From Pelagicoccus mobilis (GTDB lineage: Bacteria > Verrucomicrobiota > Verrucomicrobiia > Opitutales > Opitutaceae), in contig NZ_JAENIL010000002.1 of NCBI RefSeq assembly GCF_016595505.1, positions 186,001-250,000 on the forward strand: 64,000 nucleotides of DNA. The letters run 5' to 3'. The notes beneath the pieces are model-generated. The model was not told the origin of the DNA. It searched no databases and saw only the letters and a list, made by a program, of their open reading frames with translations. The number at the start of each line of letters is the position of its first letter. Position 1 is the stretch's first letter. Positions 54,371-62,927 of the stretch are shown here, one piece after another. The position numbers and the translations under genes were made by a program.

Positions 54371-56440
54371 ATGTCCGTCGCACGCAGCAAGGTCCCTTAT
54401 CCAGAAACGCCCAGCATCCTCCTCGAGCGCGATCTCAAAATCGCCGACTCAGGAGCCACCGACGAAGACATCCTCCTCGCCTTCCGCTGGATGACCTACA
54501 GCCGCTACACCGACCAGCGCATCTTCGAGCTCTACCGCCAAGGGAAAATGAAAGGCACCGTCACCGTCTCAGACGGAAACGAAGGCCTCGTCGCCCCCCT
54601 CGCCCTCATGCTCGACAAGGACATCGACTGCGTCTCCTGGACCCACCGCGGCATGCCCGGACACCTCATCTGGTCCGACCACCTCGGCGACCACGTCTCC
54701 CAATTCCTCGGAAACTCCGCCAGCCCCACCAAAGGACGCGAAGGCAACGCCCACCACGGCGATCCCGCCAACCGCTCCTTCCCCATGATCAGCCACCTCG
54801 GCAAGATGTCCTCCAACGTGCTCGGCGGCACCGATTCCCAACGCCGCAAAGGACACAAAGCCATCGGCATCACCTTCTTCGGCGACGGCGGTTCCTCCAC
54901 CGGCGAAATCCACGAGAGCCTAAACCTCGCCTCCGTGCTCAACATCCCAGTCATTTTCGTCATCGAAAATAACAACTACGCCTACTCCACCCCCCTTCAC
55001 GAGCAGTTCCAAGGCAAGCTCGTCGACCGGGCAAAAGGCTACGGCATCAAAGGCATCGAGCTCGACGTCGCCAACCTCGAGGAAAACCTCAAGATCTTCC
55101 AAGAGGCTATCGACGAGACCCGCGAAACAGGCCGCCCCATGCTCATCGAGATGCACACCCTCCGCCTCCTCGGTCACGCCGGATACGACACGCTCGACTA
55201 CATCGATCCCGAACTCACCCAGAAGTGGTTCAACGAAGACTGCCTCAAAAACCTCCGCGAACGCCTCGTCGCCCAAGGATACGGCGACCGAATCGAAGCC
55301 GAAGAAGCCGAGCTCAAAGCCTTCGTAAACGACACCGTTAACCACGCCCTCAAGCTCCCCATGTGCGAGCCCCAAGGCCTCATCGACGACGTATTCTCCC
55401 CCACCACAACCCCCGTCACCTGGGCCAACGACCCAGTACCCAACACCCAAGATCCAGCGGCAGAGCCGCTCACCTTCGCCCTGGCCATCAACAAAGCCCT
55501 CGACAAAATTCTCGCCGACTCCCCCGAGTCGCTCGTCATGGGCCAAGACATCGCCGACTACGGAGGCCCCTTCAAGGTCACCAAAAACCTCTTCAACAAG
55601 TACGGCCGTAGTCGCGTCATCAATACCCCCATCTGCGAATCCGCCATGGTCGGCTACGCCACCGGCCAAGCCGTCACCGGACACCGTCCCATCGTCGAAT
55701 TCCAATTCGCCGACTTCGCCACCGACGCCACCACCCAAATCACCCTCAACGCCGCCACCTACAACTTCCGCTCCGGAGCCAAAGCCCCCATGGTCATGCG
55801 CTTCCCCTGCGGCGCCGGCCTCACCTTCGGTTCCTTCCACTCCCAAGATCTGGAAGCCCTCTACCTGCACATACCAGGACTCAAGCTCCTCTACCCAAGC
55901 ACGCCGCAAGACGCCTACGACGCCATGCTCGCCGCCTACGAAGACGACAACCCCGTCCTCTACTTCGAGCACAAAAATCTCTACAACCTCCTCAAAGGTC
56001 CCGTTTCCTTCAACCCTAACTACCGCGATATCTGGCAACCCGCCCTCCGCCGCCAAGGCGACTTCGCAACTGTAGTCACCTACGGCGAGATGACCCTCTG
56101 GGCCAACGAAGCCGTTCAGTATCTGGAAAAAGAATACGACGTCAGCTGCGACCTCTGGGATCTCCGAGCCCTCAACCCGCTCAAACTCGAACGTATCCAG
56201 GAATCAGTAGCCAAAACCGGACGCCTCGTCGTCATCACCGAAAGTCGCCGCAACGTCGGCTTCGCCGCCGAGCTCATCGCCCGAATCACCGAAAGCCAAT
56301 TCTTCGACCTCGAAGCCCCGCCACTGCGCATCACCTCTCAAGACATGCCCGTCCCCTTCGCCGCCGAACTCGAAGCCGACTACCGCCCCAGCACAAACTC
56401 CATCCTCACCCAAATGATCGACTGGCTCGAAGCCGAATAA
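54371..56440 (+). CDS. 2-oxo acid dehydrogenase E1, fused alpha and beta subunits
   Basis: 689 residues. Thiamine-diphosphate-dependent decarboxylase of a pyruvate or branched-chain 2-oxo acid dehydrogenase complex. The N-terminal alpha half (about 1-345) has YRQGKMKG, the TPP motif GDGGSSTGEIHESLN with NN 25 or so residues on, and RLLGHAGYD. The C-terminal beta half (about 370-689) has VMGQDIADYGGPFKVT, TPICESAMVGYATG and EFQFADF. In most bacteria the two are separate proteins; the fusion is common in Bacteroidetes and relatives. The substrate cannot be settled. E2 and E3 genes are not nearby. A family A hairpin follows the stop. Confidence 0.92.
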   Translation: MSVARSKVPYPETPSILLERDLKIADSGATDEDILLAFRWMTYSRYTDQRIFELYRQGKMKGTVTVSDGNEGLVAPLALMLDKDIDCVSWTHRGMPGHLIWSDHLGDHVSQFLGNSASPTKGREGNAHHGDPANRSFPMISHLGKMSSNVLGGTDSQRRKGHKAIGITFFGDGGSSTGEIHESLNLASVLNIPVIFVIENNNYAYSTPLHEQFQGKLVDRAKGYGIKGIELDVANLEENLKIFQEAIDETRETGRPMLIEMHTLRLLGHAGYDTLDYIDPELTQKWFNEDCLKNLRERLVAQGYGDRIEAEEAELKAFVNDTVNHALKLPMCEPQGLIDDVFSPTTTPVTWANDPVPNTQDPAAEPLTFALAINKALDKILADSPESLVMGQDIADYGGPFKVTKNLFNKYGRSRVINTPICESAMVGYATGQAVTGHRPIVEFQFADFATDATTQITLNAATYNFRSGAKAPMVMRFPCGAGLTFGSFHSQDLEALYLHIPGLKLLYPSTPQDAYDAMLAAYEDDNPVLYFEHKNLYNLLKGPVSFNPNYRDIWQPALRRQGDFATVVTYGEMTLWANEAVQYLEKEYDVSCDLWDLRALNPLKLERIQESVAKTGRLVVITESRRNVGFAAELIARITESQFFDLEAPPLRITSQDMPVPFAAELEADYRPSTNSILTQMIDWLEAE

Positions 56441-56442
56441 GA

Positions 56443-56470
56443 GGTAGCGGCCGCTGTCCCCAGCGGCCAC
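56443..56470 (+). repeat. Hairpin repeat, family A (consensus form)
   Basis: GGCCGCTG, loop TCCC, CAGCGGCC (56,449-56,468), three bases after the E1 stop codon. Confidence 0.88.
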
Positions 56471-56496
56471 TTCGTCCCGAAGAAAAAGAAAACACC

Positions 56497-56581
56497 GCCC
56501 ACGAATAACACGAAGCCCACAAAGAAAACTCAGCACAAAAGCACTGCATAGACTTCGTGCCCCTTAGTGCCCTTCGTGGGC
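56497..56581. repeat. Inverted repeat, family E (CACGAA type)
   Basis: The left arm GCCCACGAATAACACGAAG (56,497-) pairs imperfectly with the right arm CTTCGTG..GCCCTTCGTGGGC (56,553-56,581). It ends 11 bases before the kdsC start, so it lies in the leader or promoter of the kdsC-lpt genes. Confidence 0.75.
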
Positions 56582-56592
56582 AAAAAAACAAA

Positions 56593-57105
56593 ATGCCAAA
56601 CACATCCACCAACTCCCTCGACTGGTCCGCCATCAAAGTCTTCGCCATGGACGTCGACGGCATTCTCACCGACGGCACCATCTACACCCACTCCGACGGC
56701 ACCGAAGCAAAACGCTTCTCTATAATAGATGGACTCGGACTCGCCCGCCTCCGCGACGCCGGCATCATCCTCGCCTGGATCTCCGGCCGCCACTCCGAAT
56801 CCACCACCGTAAGAGCCAAAGAACTCAAAATCCCACACCTCGTACAAGGCAAGCTCGACAAAGTCACCGGCCTCAAAGACCTGCTCACCGAGTTGGAACT
56901 CGAGCCCCACCAAGCCGTCTACATGGGAGACGACGTGATCGACGTCGACGCCATCAAGCACGCCGGAATCGGCGTCACCGTGCCCGAAGCCCAAGAAGAA
57001 GCCCTCGCCGTCGCCGACTACGTCACCACCAAGACCGGCGGAAACGGAGCCGTCCGAGAAGTCTGCAACCACATCTACAAAGCCCTCAAGTCTGCCCAAG
57101 AGTGA
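56593..57105 (+). CDS. kdsC: 3-deoxy-D-manno-octulosonate 8-phosphate phosphatase (KdsC)
   Basis: 170 residues from the ATG at 56,593. HAD-IIIA phosphatase that frees Kdo from Kdo 8-phosphate for lipopolysaccharide synthesis. The catalytic motif is D20-V-D22-G-I-L-T-D-G. Further HAD motifs are ISGRHSE and the metal-binding MGDDVIDVDAIKHAGIGVTVPEA (in part). It lacks the cap domain, as KdsC does. It precedes the lptCAB genes, the classical neighbourhood. Confidence 0.92.
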   Translation: MPNTSTNSLDWSAIKVFAMDVDGILTDGTIYTHSDGTEAKRFSIIDGLGLARLRDAGIILAWISGRHSESTTVRAKELKIPHLVQGKLDKVTGLKDLLTELELEPHQAVYMGDDVIDVDAIKHAGIGVTVPEAQEEALAVADYVTTKTGGNGAVREVCNHIYKALKSAQE

Positions 57106-57130
57106 CCCTCCAATAAGAATTTTTCTCGCT

Positions 57131-57273
57131 CACCAAGAGCACTAAGGCGCACGAAGCCCTCCCAGACTCCTGCCATGACTGAGTCCTCAGCAGATCCAGC
57201 CCAATCCCCCTCCAGAAAAGCAAAAATCATTCATCCGCAACAACCCTTCGTGACTCTTCGTGCCCTTCGTGGG
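57131..57273. repeat. Inverted repeat, family E (diverged)
   Basis: Left arm CACCAAGAGCACTAAGG.. with CACGAAG at 57,131-57,159; right arm CCCTTCGTG..CCCTTCGTGGG at 57,244-57,273. The same CACGAA words as at 56,497, with a longer centre. Confidence 0.65.
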
Positions 57274-57291
57274 TAAAATGTTCGCCTTAAA

Positions 57292-57735
57292 ATGCTACGC
57301 GTCACCAAAACACGAATACTCGCCCTGTCCGGCATACTCGCGACCATCGCCGCCTATGGACAGCTTCGTCCCGACACCTCCATCGAAGGATTCCAGCTCC
57401 CCCTCTTCGACGAAGCAGGCAACCGAGCTTGGCAACTCTGGGGAGACCTCGTCACTTACAAAAGCGAGACCCAAATCAGCATCACAGGCATGCAAGTGAC
57501 CCAATTCACCGGCGACTTCAAAAACAACCGCGAAGTCGCCAAACTCACCAGCCCACACGCCGTCTTCCACTTCGACTCCACCTCCGCCTACGGGCCCGGG
57601 GAACTACACGTGGAAACAAACGCCTTCGAGGTCACCGGCCACGAATGGGTCTGGCTCGGAGAAAAACGACAGATCACCCTCAACAAAGACGTGAAAGTCG
57701 TCCTGTACGAAGAAATCGGAGACATTTTGAAATGA
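57292..57735 (+). CDS. lptC: LptC-like LPS export protein
   Basis: 147 residues with an N-terminal hydrophobic segment (ILALSGILATIAAYG). The rest is a beta-rich domain (LVTYKSETQISITGMQVTQF, VFHFDSTSAYGPGELHVET in part) fitting the LptC/OstA-like jellyroll. Would bridge the LptBFG transporter to LptA in the periplasm. Identification rests on the position between kdsC and the lptA-like gene as much as on sequence. Its stop overlaps the next start (ATGA). Confidence 0.7.
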   Translation: MLRVTKTRILALSGILATIAAYGQLRPDTSIEGFQLPLFDEAGNRAWQLWGDLVTYKSETQISITGMQVTQFTGDFKNNREVAKLTSPHAVFHFDSTSAYGPGELHVETNAFEVTGHEWVWLGEKRQITLNKDVKVVLYEEIGDILK

Positions 57736-58406
57736 GAACCCACCTGCCACTATCCCTCCTAGCTGCCGCCGCGCTCGCCACGGCAACCTTCGCCCAAAAG
57801 ACAGACAAGCCCACCGTAGCGACAGAGATCGAATCCGTTCGCCTGCAAGTAGAGAATGACGGCGAAAACGCATACTTCCACTTCAGCGACTCCGTCAAAC
57901 TCACCGCTACCAACATGATGGTAGAATGCGACGACCTCGAAGTCTTCGCTACTCGCGAGGCAGAAGAGAAGAGCAACATCGGCAAGTTCAGCGCCATCAA
58001 GGAAATCATAGCTTCCGGAAATGTCCGCATCGTTCAGGAAGAACGAACCGCAACCTGCCAGAAAGCCATCGTCAAACCAAACGAAGAACGCATCGTCCTC
58101 ACCGGCAACCCCGTCGTCGTGCAACCCGGCGGACGCATCGTCACCTACAACCCGGAAGACGAAATCGTGCTCGACCGCGGCAACGGACGTATTTCTATTG
58201 TTGCAAAGGGCCCACGGAAACTCCGCCTTTCTAGTTCAGCCATCGGCGACCTCGGCTTCGAGGACAAAGGCCCCGTCCCTACGCCAAGCGAAGAAAGCGA
58301 AGACGATCAAGCCGAGACAGCCGAAGAAGAATCACCCGAAGCAAGCCAAGAAGACGCGCCTGAACAGACAGCATCCGAGGAGCCCAAAGACGAAAAGCAA
58401 CAATGA
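57732..58406 (+). CDS. lptA: LptA/OstA-like periplasmic protein
   Basis: 224 residues, with a signal peptide of about 22 residues (LPLSLLAAAALATATFA). The OstA-N-type domain runs to about residue 165 (YFHFSDSVKLTATNMMVECDDLEVF in part, IIASGNVRIVQEERTATCQKA, IVLTGNPVVVQPGG), the repeat pattern expected of an LptA filament. The C-terminal 50 residues are an acidic, disordered Glu/Pro/Ala tail not seen in enterobacterial LptA. Overlaps lptC before it and lptB after it by ATGA, so translation is coupled. Confidence 0.85.
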   Translation: MRTHLPLSLLAAAALATATFAQKTDKPTVATEIESVRLQVENDGENAYFHFSDSVKLTATNMMVECDDLEVFATREAEEKSNIGKFSAIKEIIASGNVRIVQEERTATCQKAIVKPNEERIVLTGNPVVVQPGGRIVTYNPEDEIVLDRGNGRISIVAKGPRKLRLSSSAIGDLGFEDKGPVPTPSEESEDDQAETAEEESPEASQEDAPEQTASEEPKDEKQQ

Positions 58407-59188
58407 CAGACGCCACCGCTCCCGCCGATACCTCAGCTAATCCCAAAGACGATTCGCAACAAGTAGCCAAAAGCATCGTCGCCAAAGGTCTCGTCAAAAC
58501 CTACGGAGCCAAAACCGTAGTCAAAGGCATCGACCTCGAAGTCCACACCGGCGAAGTCGTCGGACTGCTCGGCCCCAACGGAGCCGGCAAGACCACCACC
58601 TTCTACATGATCGCCGGCCTGGTCGAATCGACCAAGGGCAACGTCATCCTCAACGGACGAGACGTCGCCTACCTCAAAATCCACCGCCGCGCCCGACTCG
58701 GCATCGGCTACCTCGCCCAAGAGCCAAGCGTCTTCAAAAAGCTCACCGTCTGGCAAAACGTCCAAGCCGTCGCCGAAACCATCCCCTTCACCCGCAAGGA
58801 AAGAAAGGAAGTCATCGAGCGACAGCTAAACGACCTAGGCCTGCTCTCCCTCGCCAAGCAAAAAGCCTACACCCTCTCCGGAGGAGAGCGCCGACGCCTC
58901 GAAATCGCCCGCTGCCTCGTCACCCAGCCCGACTTCCTCCTCATGGACGAACCCTTCGCCGGCGTCGACCCCATCAACGTCTCCGAAGTCCAGCGCATCG
59001 TACTCGGCCTCAAAGACCGCGGCATCGGAATCCTCATCACCGACCACAACGTACGCGACACCCTCTCCATCACCGACCGAGCCTACATCGTCAACAAAGG
59101 CGAGATCCTCGCCAGCGGCGACCGACACTTCCTCGTCAACGATCCCCAAAGCCGAAAAATCTACCTCGGCGAAAACTTCAACATGTGA
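58403..59188 (+). CDS. lptB: LPS export ABC transporter ATPase LptB
   Basis: 261 residues. Walker A GPNGAGKT at residues 57-64, signature LSGGE near 158, Walker B FLLMDEPFAGVD and switch His in LITDHNVRDTL. Provides energy for lipopolysaccharide extraction with the LptF/G permeases, one of which is at 29,272. An N-terminal extension of about 25 residues (MTDATAPADTSANPKDD) is longer than in most LptB. The usual neighbours rpoN, hpf and ptsN are absent downstream; hprK follows instead. Confidence 0.95.
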   Translation: MTDATAPADTSANPKDDSQQVAKSIVAKGLVKTYGAKTVVKGIDLEVHTGEVVGLLGPNGAGKTTTFYMIAGLVESTKGNVILNGRDVAYLKIHRRARLGIGYLAQEPSVFKKLTVWQNVQAVAETIPFTRKERKEVIERQLNDLGLLSLAKQKAYTLSGGERRRLEIARCLVTQPDFLLMDEPFAGVDPINVSEVQRIVLGLKDRGIGILITDHNVRDTLSITDRAYIVNKGEILASGDRHFLVNDPQSRKIYLGENFNM

Positions 59189-59196
59189 CGCAGGGA

Positions 59197-59305
59197 GCTT
59201 AGGCAAAAGCAGTCTAGGCTTTAGGCTCCTAGATCACCTCGCACCTCAAACAACCCAAAGCCTAAATCCCCAAAGTCCTAACACCTAAAAACCTAAAATC
59301 CTCCT
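59197..59305. repeat. Inverted repeat region, family F (CCTAAA type)
   Basis: Left part contains TCTAGGCTTTAGGCTCC (59,213-); right part has repeated CCTAAA words (AAAGCCTAAATCCCC, CACCTAAAAACCTAAAATCC) up to the hprK start. The arms are imperfect inverted copies. Confidence 0.65.
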
Positions 59306-59307
59306 CC

Positions 59308-60270
59308 ATGCCCCTCCCCAAGCCGGTAAAACGAATCGACGGCATCTCCGTCCGCGAATTCCTCGAGAAACACAAAGAGCTGCTAAAGCTCGAAGTCGTG
59401 GCCGGAAAACGGGGCCTGCGCCGCATTATTAAAGAAGGCAGCGTCAACCGCCCCTCCCTCGCCCTCACCGGCTTCTATAAATATTTCGCCAACAAGCGCC
59501 TCCAAGTCATCGGAGCCGCCGAGATGACCTACCTGCGCAGCCTCGACCAGGAAGTCGTGCGCGAGCGATTCAACGCGATGATCAGCAAAGGCATCCCCTG
59601 CCTCATCATCGCCCGAAACTACAACCCCCTCCCCGTGATGCTCGAGCTCGCCGAGAAACGCAGCCTGCCCATTCTCCGCACCGCCATGATCACGATGAAC
59701 TTCATCAACACCGCCACCCTCACCATCGACGGCGAATTCGCCCCGTCGACCACCGAGCACGGCACCATGATGGATATCAAAGGCATCGGCGCCCTCATCC
59801 GCGGATCCTCCGGAGTGGGCAAGTCCGAGTGCGCCCTCGCCCTCATCGAACGCGGCCACCAAATCGTCGCCGACGACATGACCCGCATCAAGCTCATCGA
59901 CGAGCGCGAACTCATGGCCTCCTCCATGGAACTCAATCGAGGTCACATGGAATGCCGCGGCATCGGCATCATCAACGTAGGCGAGATGTTCGGCGTACGC
60001 TCCGTCCGCCTCGAAAAACGCATCGACCTCGTCATCTCCCTCATCGAGTGGAACCCTAACGTCGAAGAAGACCGCACCGGACTCGAACAACAGTTCTTCC
60101 CAATTCTCGGATTAGAAGTACCCCATATCGAACTCTACGTGCGCCCCGGTCGAGACATCGCCCGCCTCGTCGAAGTCGCCGCCATGGTGCAAGCCCTCAA
60201 GCTGCTCGGCCACGATCCAGCCAAGGAATTCAACGATCGCCTCATCGAGTTCATGTCCAAAAACGCCTGA
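59308..60270 (+). CDS. hprK: HPr kinase/phosphorylase
   Basis: 320 residues, standard length. Phosphorylates and dephosphorylates Ser of HPr or HPr-like proteins in carbon control. The N-terminal domain spans about 1-130. The kinase core has Walker A GSSGVGKS near residues 168-175, the VADDMTRI segment and the family signature MECRGIGIINVGEMFG (in part). The family A to C repeats are absent here; a family F repeat precedes the start. No HPr or PTS gene is in the window. Confidence 0.95.
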   Translation: MPLPKPVKRIDGISVREFLEKHKELLKLEVVAGKRGLRRIIKEGSVNRPSLALTGFYKYFANKRLQVIGAAEMTYLRSLDQEVVRERFNAMISKGIPCLIIARNYNPLPVMLELAEKRSLPILRTAMITMNFINTATLTIDGEFAPSTTEHGTMMDIKGIGALIRGSSGVGKSECALALIERGHQIVADDMTRIKLIDERELMASSMELNRGHMECRGIGIINVGEMFGVRSVRLEKRIDLVISLIEWNPNVEEDRTGLEQQFFPILGLEVPHIELYVRPGRDIARLVEVAAMVQALKLLGHDPAKEFNDRLIEFMSKNA

Positions 60271-60764
60271 TCCTGGAAACCATCAGGAGCGCCACAAAAA
60301 AACTTACTTTTCAGAGCCAGAAACCGCCATTTCGTAACACTATTTTAACAGTTTCCGAGCCCCGAAAGTCACTCCCGTCCCGTTGTTTACGGGAGAAAGC
60401 GACCCTCGATCCCGTCCCGAAAAAGCAACAAAAAGTTATCCGCAAACGAGTGTTAACAACTTGTCGAAAACTAGGGCTTGAGAAAGCCGATTCAGTTTAC
60501 GTTACTGTCACACTCTTTCACATCGAGAGATTCCTCATTGGAGACCGGAGACATCTAACCCTTTGATCCAGAGCCAGTAACAAGCATAACCAAAATAAAC
60601 ACCTGCCAAACAGGCACTTAGCGAAGTCCGAACATCCCCCTGCCCTTACCCTCAGAATTTTATTCCCAAGACTACGCTAAGCAGGACATCAAAGACGTAA
60701 GAACAACCAACCGACTCCTCCCAACCACAACACTGTGAATAACCGCCTGCTTTAACGTAAACCC
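60271..60764. other. Candidate origin or dnaA regulatory region
   Basis: 494 bases without a gene, upstream of dnaA. TGTGAATAA (60,734-60,742) is a perfect TTATNCACA DnaA box in reverse; TTATCCGCA (60,436-60,444) differs from the consensus by one base. CTCCCGT/ACGGGAG forms a hairpin at about 60,372-60,395. Two boxes are too few to claim an origin; autoregulation of dnaA is equally likely. Confidence 0.4.
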
Positions 60765-62162
60765 ATGCCACAGCTCACTGAGCAGACTCTCCTCTGGGAC
60801 AAAGTGAAATCAGAACTGTCCCAAGTTCTCCCCGCCGATATCTTCCAAAGCTGGTTCACAGACTTGGTATGCCTAGAAGCCAAAGGCGAAAATGTAGTGC
60901 TTGGCGTGCAAAACGCCTTCACCGCCTATTGGATTAGCGACAACTATTTGGACCTCATCGCCAAATCCTTCCAAGCCCAACTCGGTCACCCCGTGAGCGT
61001 CTCTATCTCAAACGACGCTCCAGCTCCAGAGGCCGAAGAAGAAACTGTCGCCGAATCTAGCGCCGTCGCCGCGCCACGCGAACGCCTCGTCACCGAGACC
61101 CCACGTCCACGCGCCAACAACCGCGCTCACAAGACAGGCGAAGCGAACCTCAATCCACGCAACACTTTCGAGAACTTCGTAAACGGCTCCAACTCCCAGC
61201 TGGCCCACGCCGCCTCCATCGCGGTCGCGTCCTCTCCAGCCGGAGCCTACAACCCGCTCTTCCTCTACGGCGAAACAGGACTCGGCAAGACCCACCTCAT
61301 GCACGCGGTCGGCCACCACATCCTGCAAAACCGCCCGGACGCCCGAGTCGTCTACCTTTCCTCGGAAAAGTTCACCAACGAGTTCATCTCCGCCATCCAG
61401 GAAAACACCCTTTCCAAGTTCCGCCAGCGCTACCGCAACGTAGACGTCCTCCTCATCGACGACGTCCAATTCCTCAGCGGTAAGGAGCGGATCCAGGAAG
61501 AATTCTTCCACACCTTCAACGACCTCTTCGAGTCGCAAAAGCAGATCTTCCTCTCCAGCGACCGCCCGGCCAACGAAATCGCCAAGCTTGAAAGCCGCCT
61601 CGTCTCCCGCTTCCAGTGGGGACTCGTCACCGACATCCAGGCTCCCGATTTCGAAACCCGCGTGGCCATCCTTCGCAAGAAGGCGCTGCAGCACAATTAC
61701 GACATCAACGACGAAGTCCTGCACTTCATCGCCAAGCACATCGCCAAGAACATCCGCCGCCTCGAAGGCGCCCTCATCAAGGTCTGCAGCTACTCGTCCC
61801 TCACGAACAAGCCGCTCACCATCGAGATCTGCGAACAACTTCTCAGCGACGTGCTCATGGAAGCTGCCAAACAGCAGCTCAACATCGACACCATCCAAAA
61901 GAAAGTCGCCGAGTACTTCGAGCTCCGCCACTCAGACATGCTCTCCCGCCGCCGCCCGGCCCACATCGCCGTGCCGCGCCAGATCGCCATGTACCTCAGC
62001 CGCGAGCTCACCAAACACTCCCTTCAGGAAGTCGGCGAAGCCTTCGGCGGTCGCGACCACGGCACAGTCATTCACGCATGCAAGCAGGTCGACAACCTCG
62101 TCGAGCAAGACGACTCCGTCCGCCACTCCGTCGAGTACCTAAAAAGCATCCTTTCAAAATAG
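60765..62162 (+). CDS. dnaA: Chromosomal replication initiator DnaA
   Basis: 465 residues. Domain I (about 1-85, WDKVKSELSQVLPADIFQSWF in part) and a variable linker are followed by the AAA+ domain with Walker A GETGLGKTH (169-177), Walker B LLIDDVQFL and sensor SSDRPANEI. The C-terminal domain IV carries the DNA-binding signature GGRDHGTVIHACKQV near 427-441. dnaN, recF and gyrB, the frequent neighbours, are not here. A family C element directly follows the stop, then a strong terminator. Confidence 0.97.
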   Translation: MPQLTEQTLLWDKVKSELSQVLPADIFQSWFTDLVCLEAKGENVVLGVQNAFTAYWISDNYLDLIAKSFQAQLGHPVSVSISNDAPAPEAEEETVAESSAVAAPRERLVTETPRPRANNRAHKTGEANLNPRNTFENFVNGSNSQLAHAASIAVASSPAGAYNPLFLYGETGLGKTHLMHAVGHHILQNRPDARVVYLSSEKFTNEFISAIQENTLSKFRQRYRNVDVLLIDDVQFLSGKERIQEEFFHTFNDLFESQKQIFLSSDRPANEIAKLESRLVSRFQWGLVTDIQAPDFETRVAILRKKALQHNYDINDEVLHFIAKHIAKNIRRLEGALIKVCSYSSLTNKPLTIEICEQLLSDVLMEAAKQQLNIDTIQKKVAEYFELRHSDMLSRRRPAHIAVPRQIAMYLSRELTKHSLQEVGEAFGGRDHGTVIHACKQVDNLVEQDDSVRHSVEYLKSILSK

Positions 62163-62199
62163 ACGACAGGCGAAACCGCCGCGTCACGCCTCTACCCCA
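62163..62199 (+). repeat. Hairpin repeat, family C (short form)
   Basis: AGGCG..CGCCT arms around CCGCCGCGTCA, directly after the dnaA stop codon. It shares 15 bases with the element at 3,799. Confidence 0.7.
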
Positions 62200-62215
62200 C
62201 AAACCCTTGATCCCC

Positions 62216-62251
62216 AAACGCCTCCGCCCAACAGCGGAGGCGTTTCCTTTT
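62216..62251 (+). terminator. Rho-independent terminator of dnaA
   Basis: Perfect 12-bp stem AAACGCCTCCGC (62,216-62,227) with GCGGAGGCGTTT (62,234-62,245), then CCTTTT. Confidence 0.88.
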
Positions 62252-62263
62252 CCCGGCAATCTT

Positions 62264-62329
62264 GCAGGTAGAGGCGGACCGCGCTGCTGGATCAAATTTC
62301 TACTGCGTGCCGAGCCGTCACGCCCTGCC
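62264..62329. repeat. Degenerate family C element
   Basis: Begins GCAGGTAGAGGCGGACCGC and ends GTCACGCCCTGCC. It shares the GGTAGAGGCG and GTCACGCC words of family C. Low similarity in the centre. Confidence 0.5.
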
Positions 62330-62443
62330 AAACGAAAGCTTAAAACACAGACTCGCTGGACAAAAAAAAGTCGACTCGCTCAGTACACGTTGTCGCGTCA
62401 CTTTGTTCCTTGAATGTCGCTCCGCTCAGTACACTGTTCCCCT

Positions 62444-62905
62444 ATGTCTCTCAGTAACGAGCAAAAGAGCCAGGTCGCAAAAATCCTCTCCGAAGGAGCA
62501 AGCATCGCCGATGTACAACGCCTCATCGTCGATGAGTTCAAGGTCCCTATGACCTACATGGAAGTACGCTTCCTGATGGACGATCTGAACCTAGAGCTAG
62601 CTCCCGAACCGGAACCAGAACCAGAAGAGGAAGAAGCCGGCCAAGACGCAGAAGCAACGCCAGCCGAGGCCGAACTCGTAGGAGACGGATCAGTATCCGT
62701 CGAAATCGACAAAATCAAACGCCCCGGCGCCGCCCTCAGCGGTACCGTCACTTTCAGCGACGGCGTCAGCGCCACTTGGACCGTAGATCCCTATGGACGT
62801 CTCGGGCTCGACCCCGAACAAGAAGAGTACCAGCCAAGCCCCGAAGACATCGAAGCCTTCCAGCTCGAGCTTCAACGCCAGATGCAGAGCCAAGCAGGCA
62901 TGTAA
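62444..62905 (+). CDS. Small acidic protein of unknown function
   Basis: 153 residues from the ATG at 62,444 (MSLSNEQKSQVAKILSEG). The N-terminal 50 residues look helical (ILSEGASIADVQRLIVDEF, VRFLMDDLNLEL), a pattern like a small helix-turn-helix or oligomerisation unit. A Glu/Pro-rich linker (about 53-80) follows, then a beta-rich C-terminal part (GTVTFSDGVSATWTVDPYGRLGL in part) and a Gln-rich end. No known family recognised. Probably cytoplasmic. An ATG at 62,414 would add ten residues. Confidence 0.7.
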   Translation: MSLSNEQKSQVAKILSEGASIADVQRLIVDEFKVPMTYMEVRFLMDDLNLELAPEPEPEPEEEEAGQDAEATPAEAELVGDGSVSVEIDKIKRPGAALSGTVTFSDGVSATWTVDPYGRLGLDPEQEEYQPSPEDIEAFQLELQRQMQSQAGM

Positions 62906-62927
62906 CAAGCCCAACCGTATTCCTAAA

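Noticed and set aside
54920-56056. 378-codon minus-strand frame opposite the E1 dehydrogenase
   Set aside because: Gly/Val/Glu-rich shadow with no motifs; the plus-strand gene has full TPP-enzyme motifs.
61008-61931. 307-codon minus-strand frame opposite dnaA
   Set aside because: Shadow of dnaA codon usage; no family pattern.
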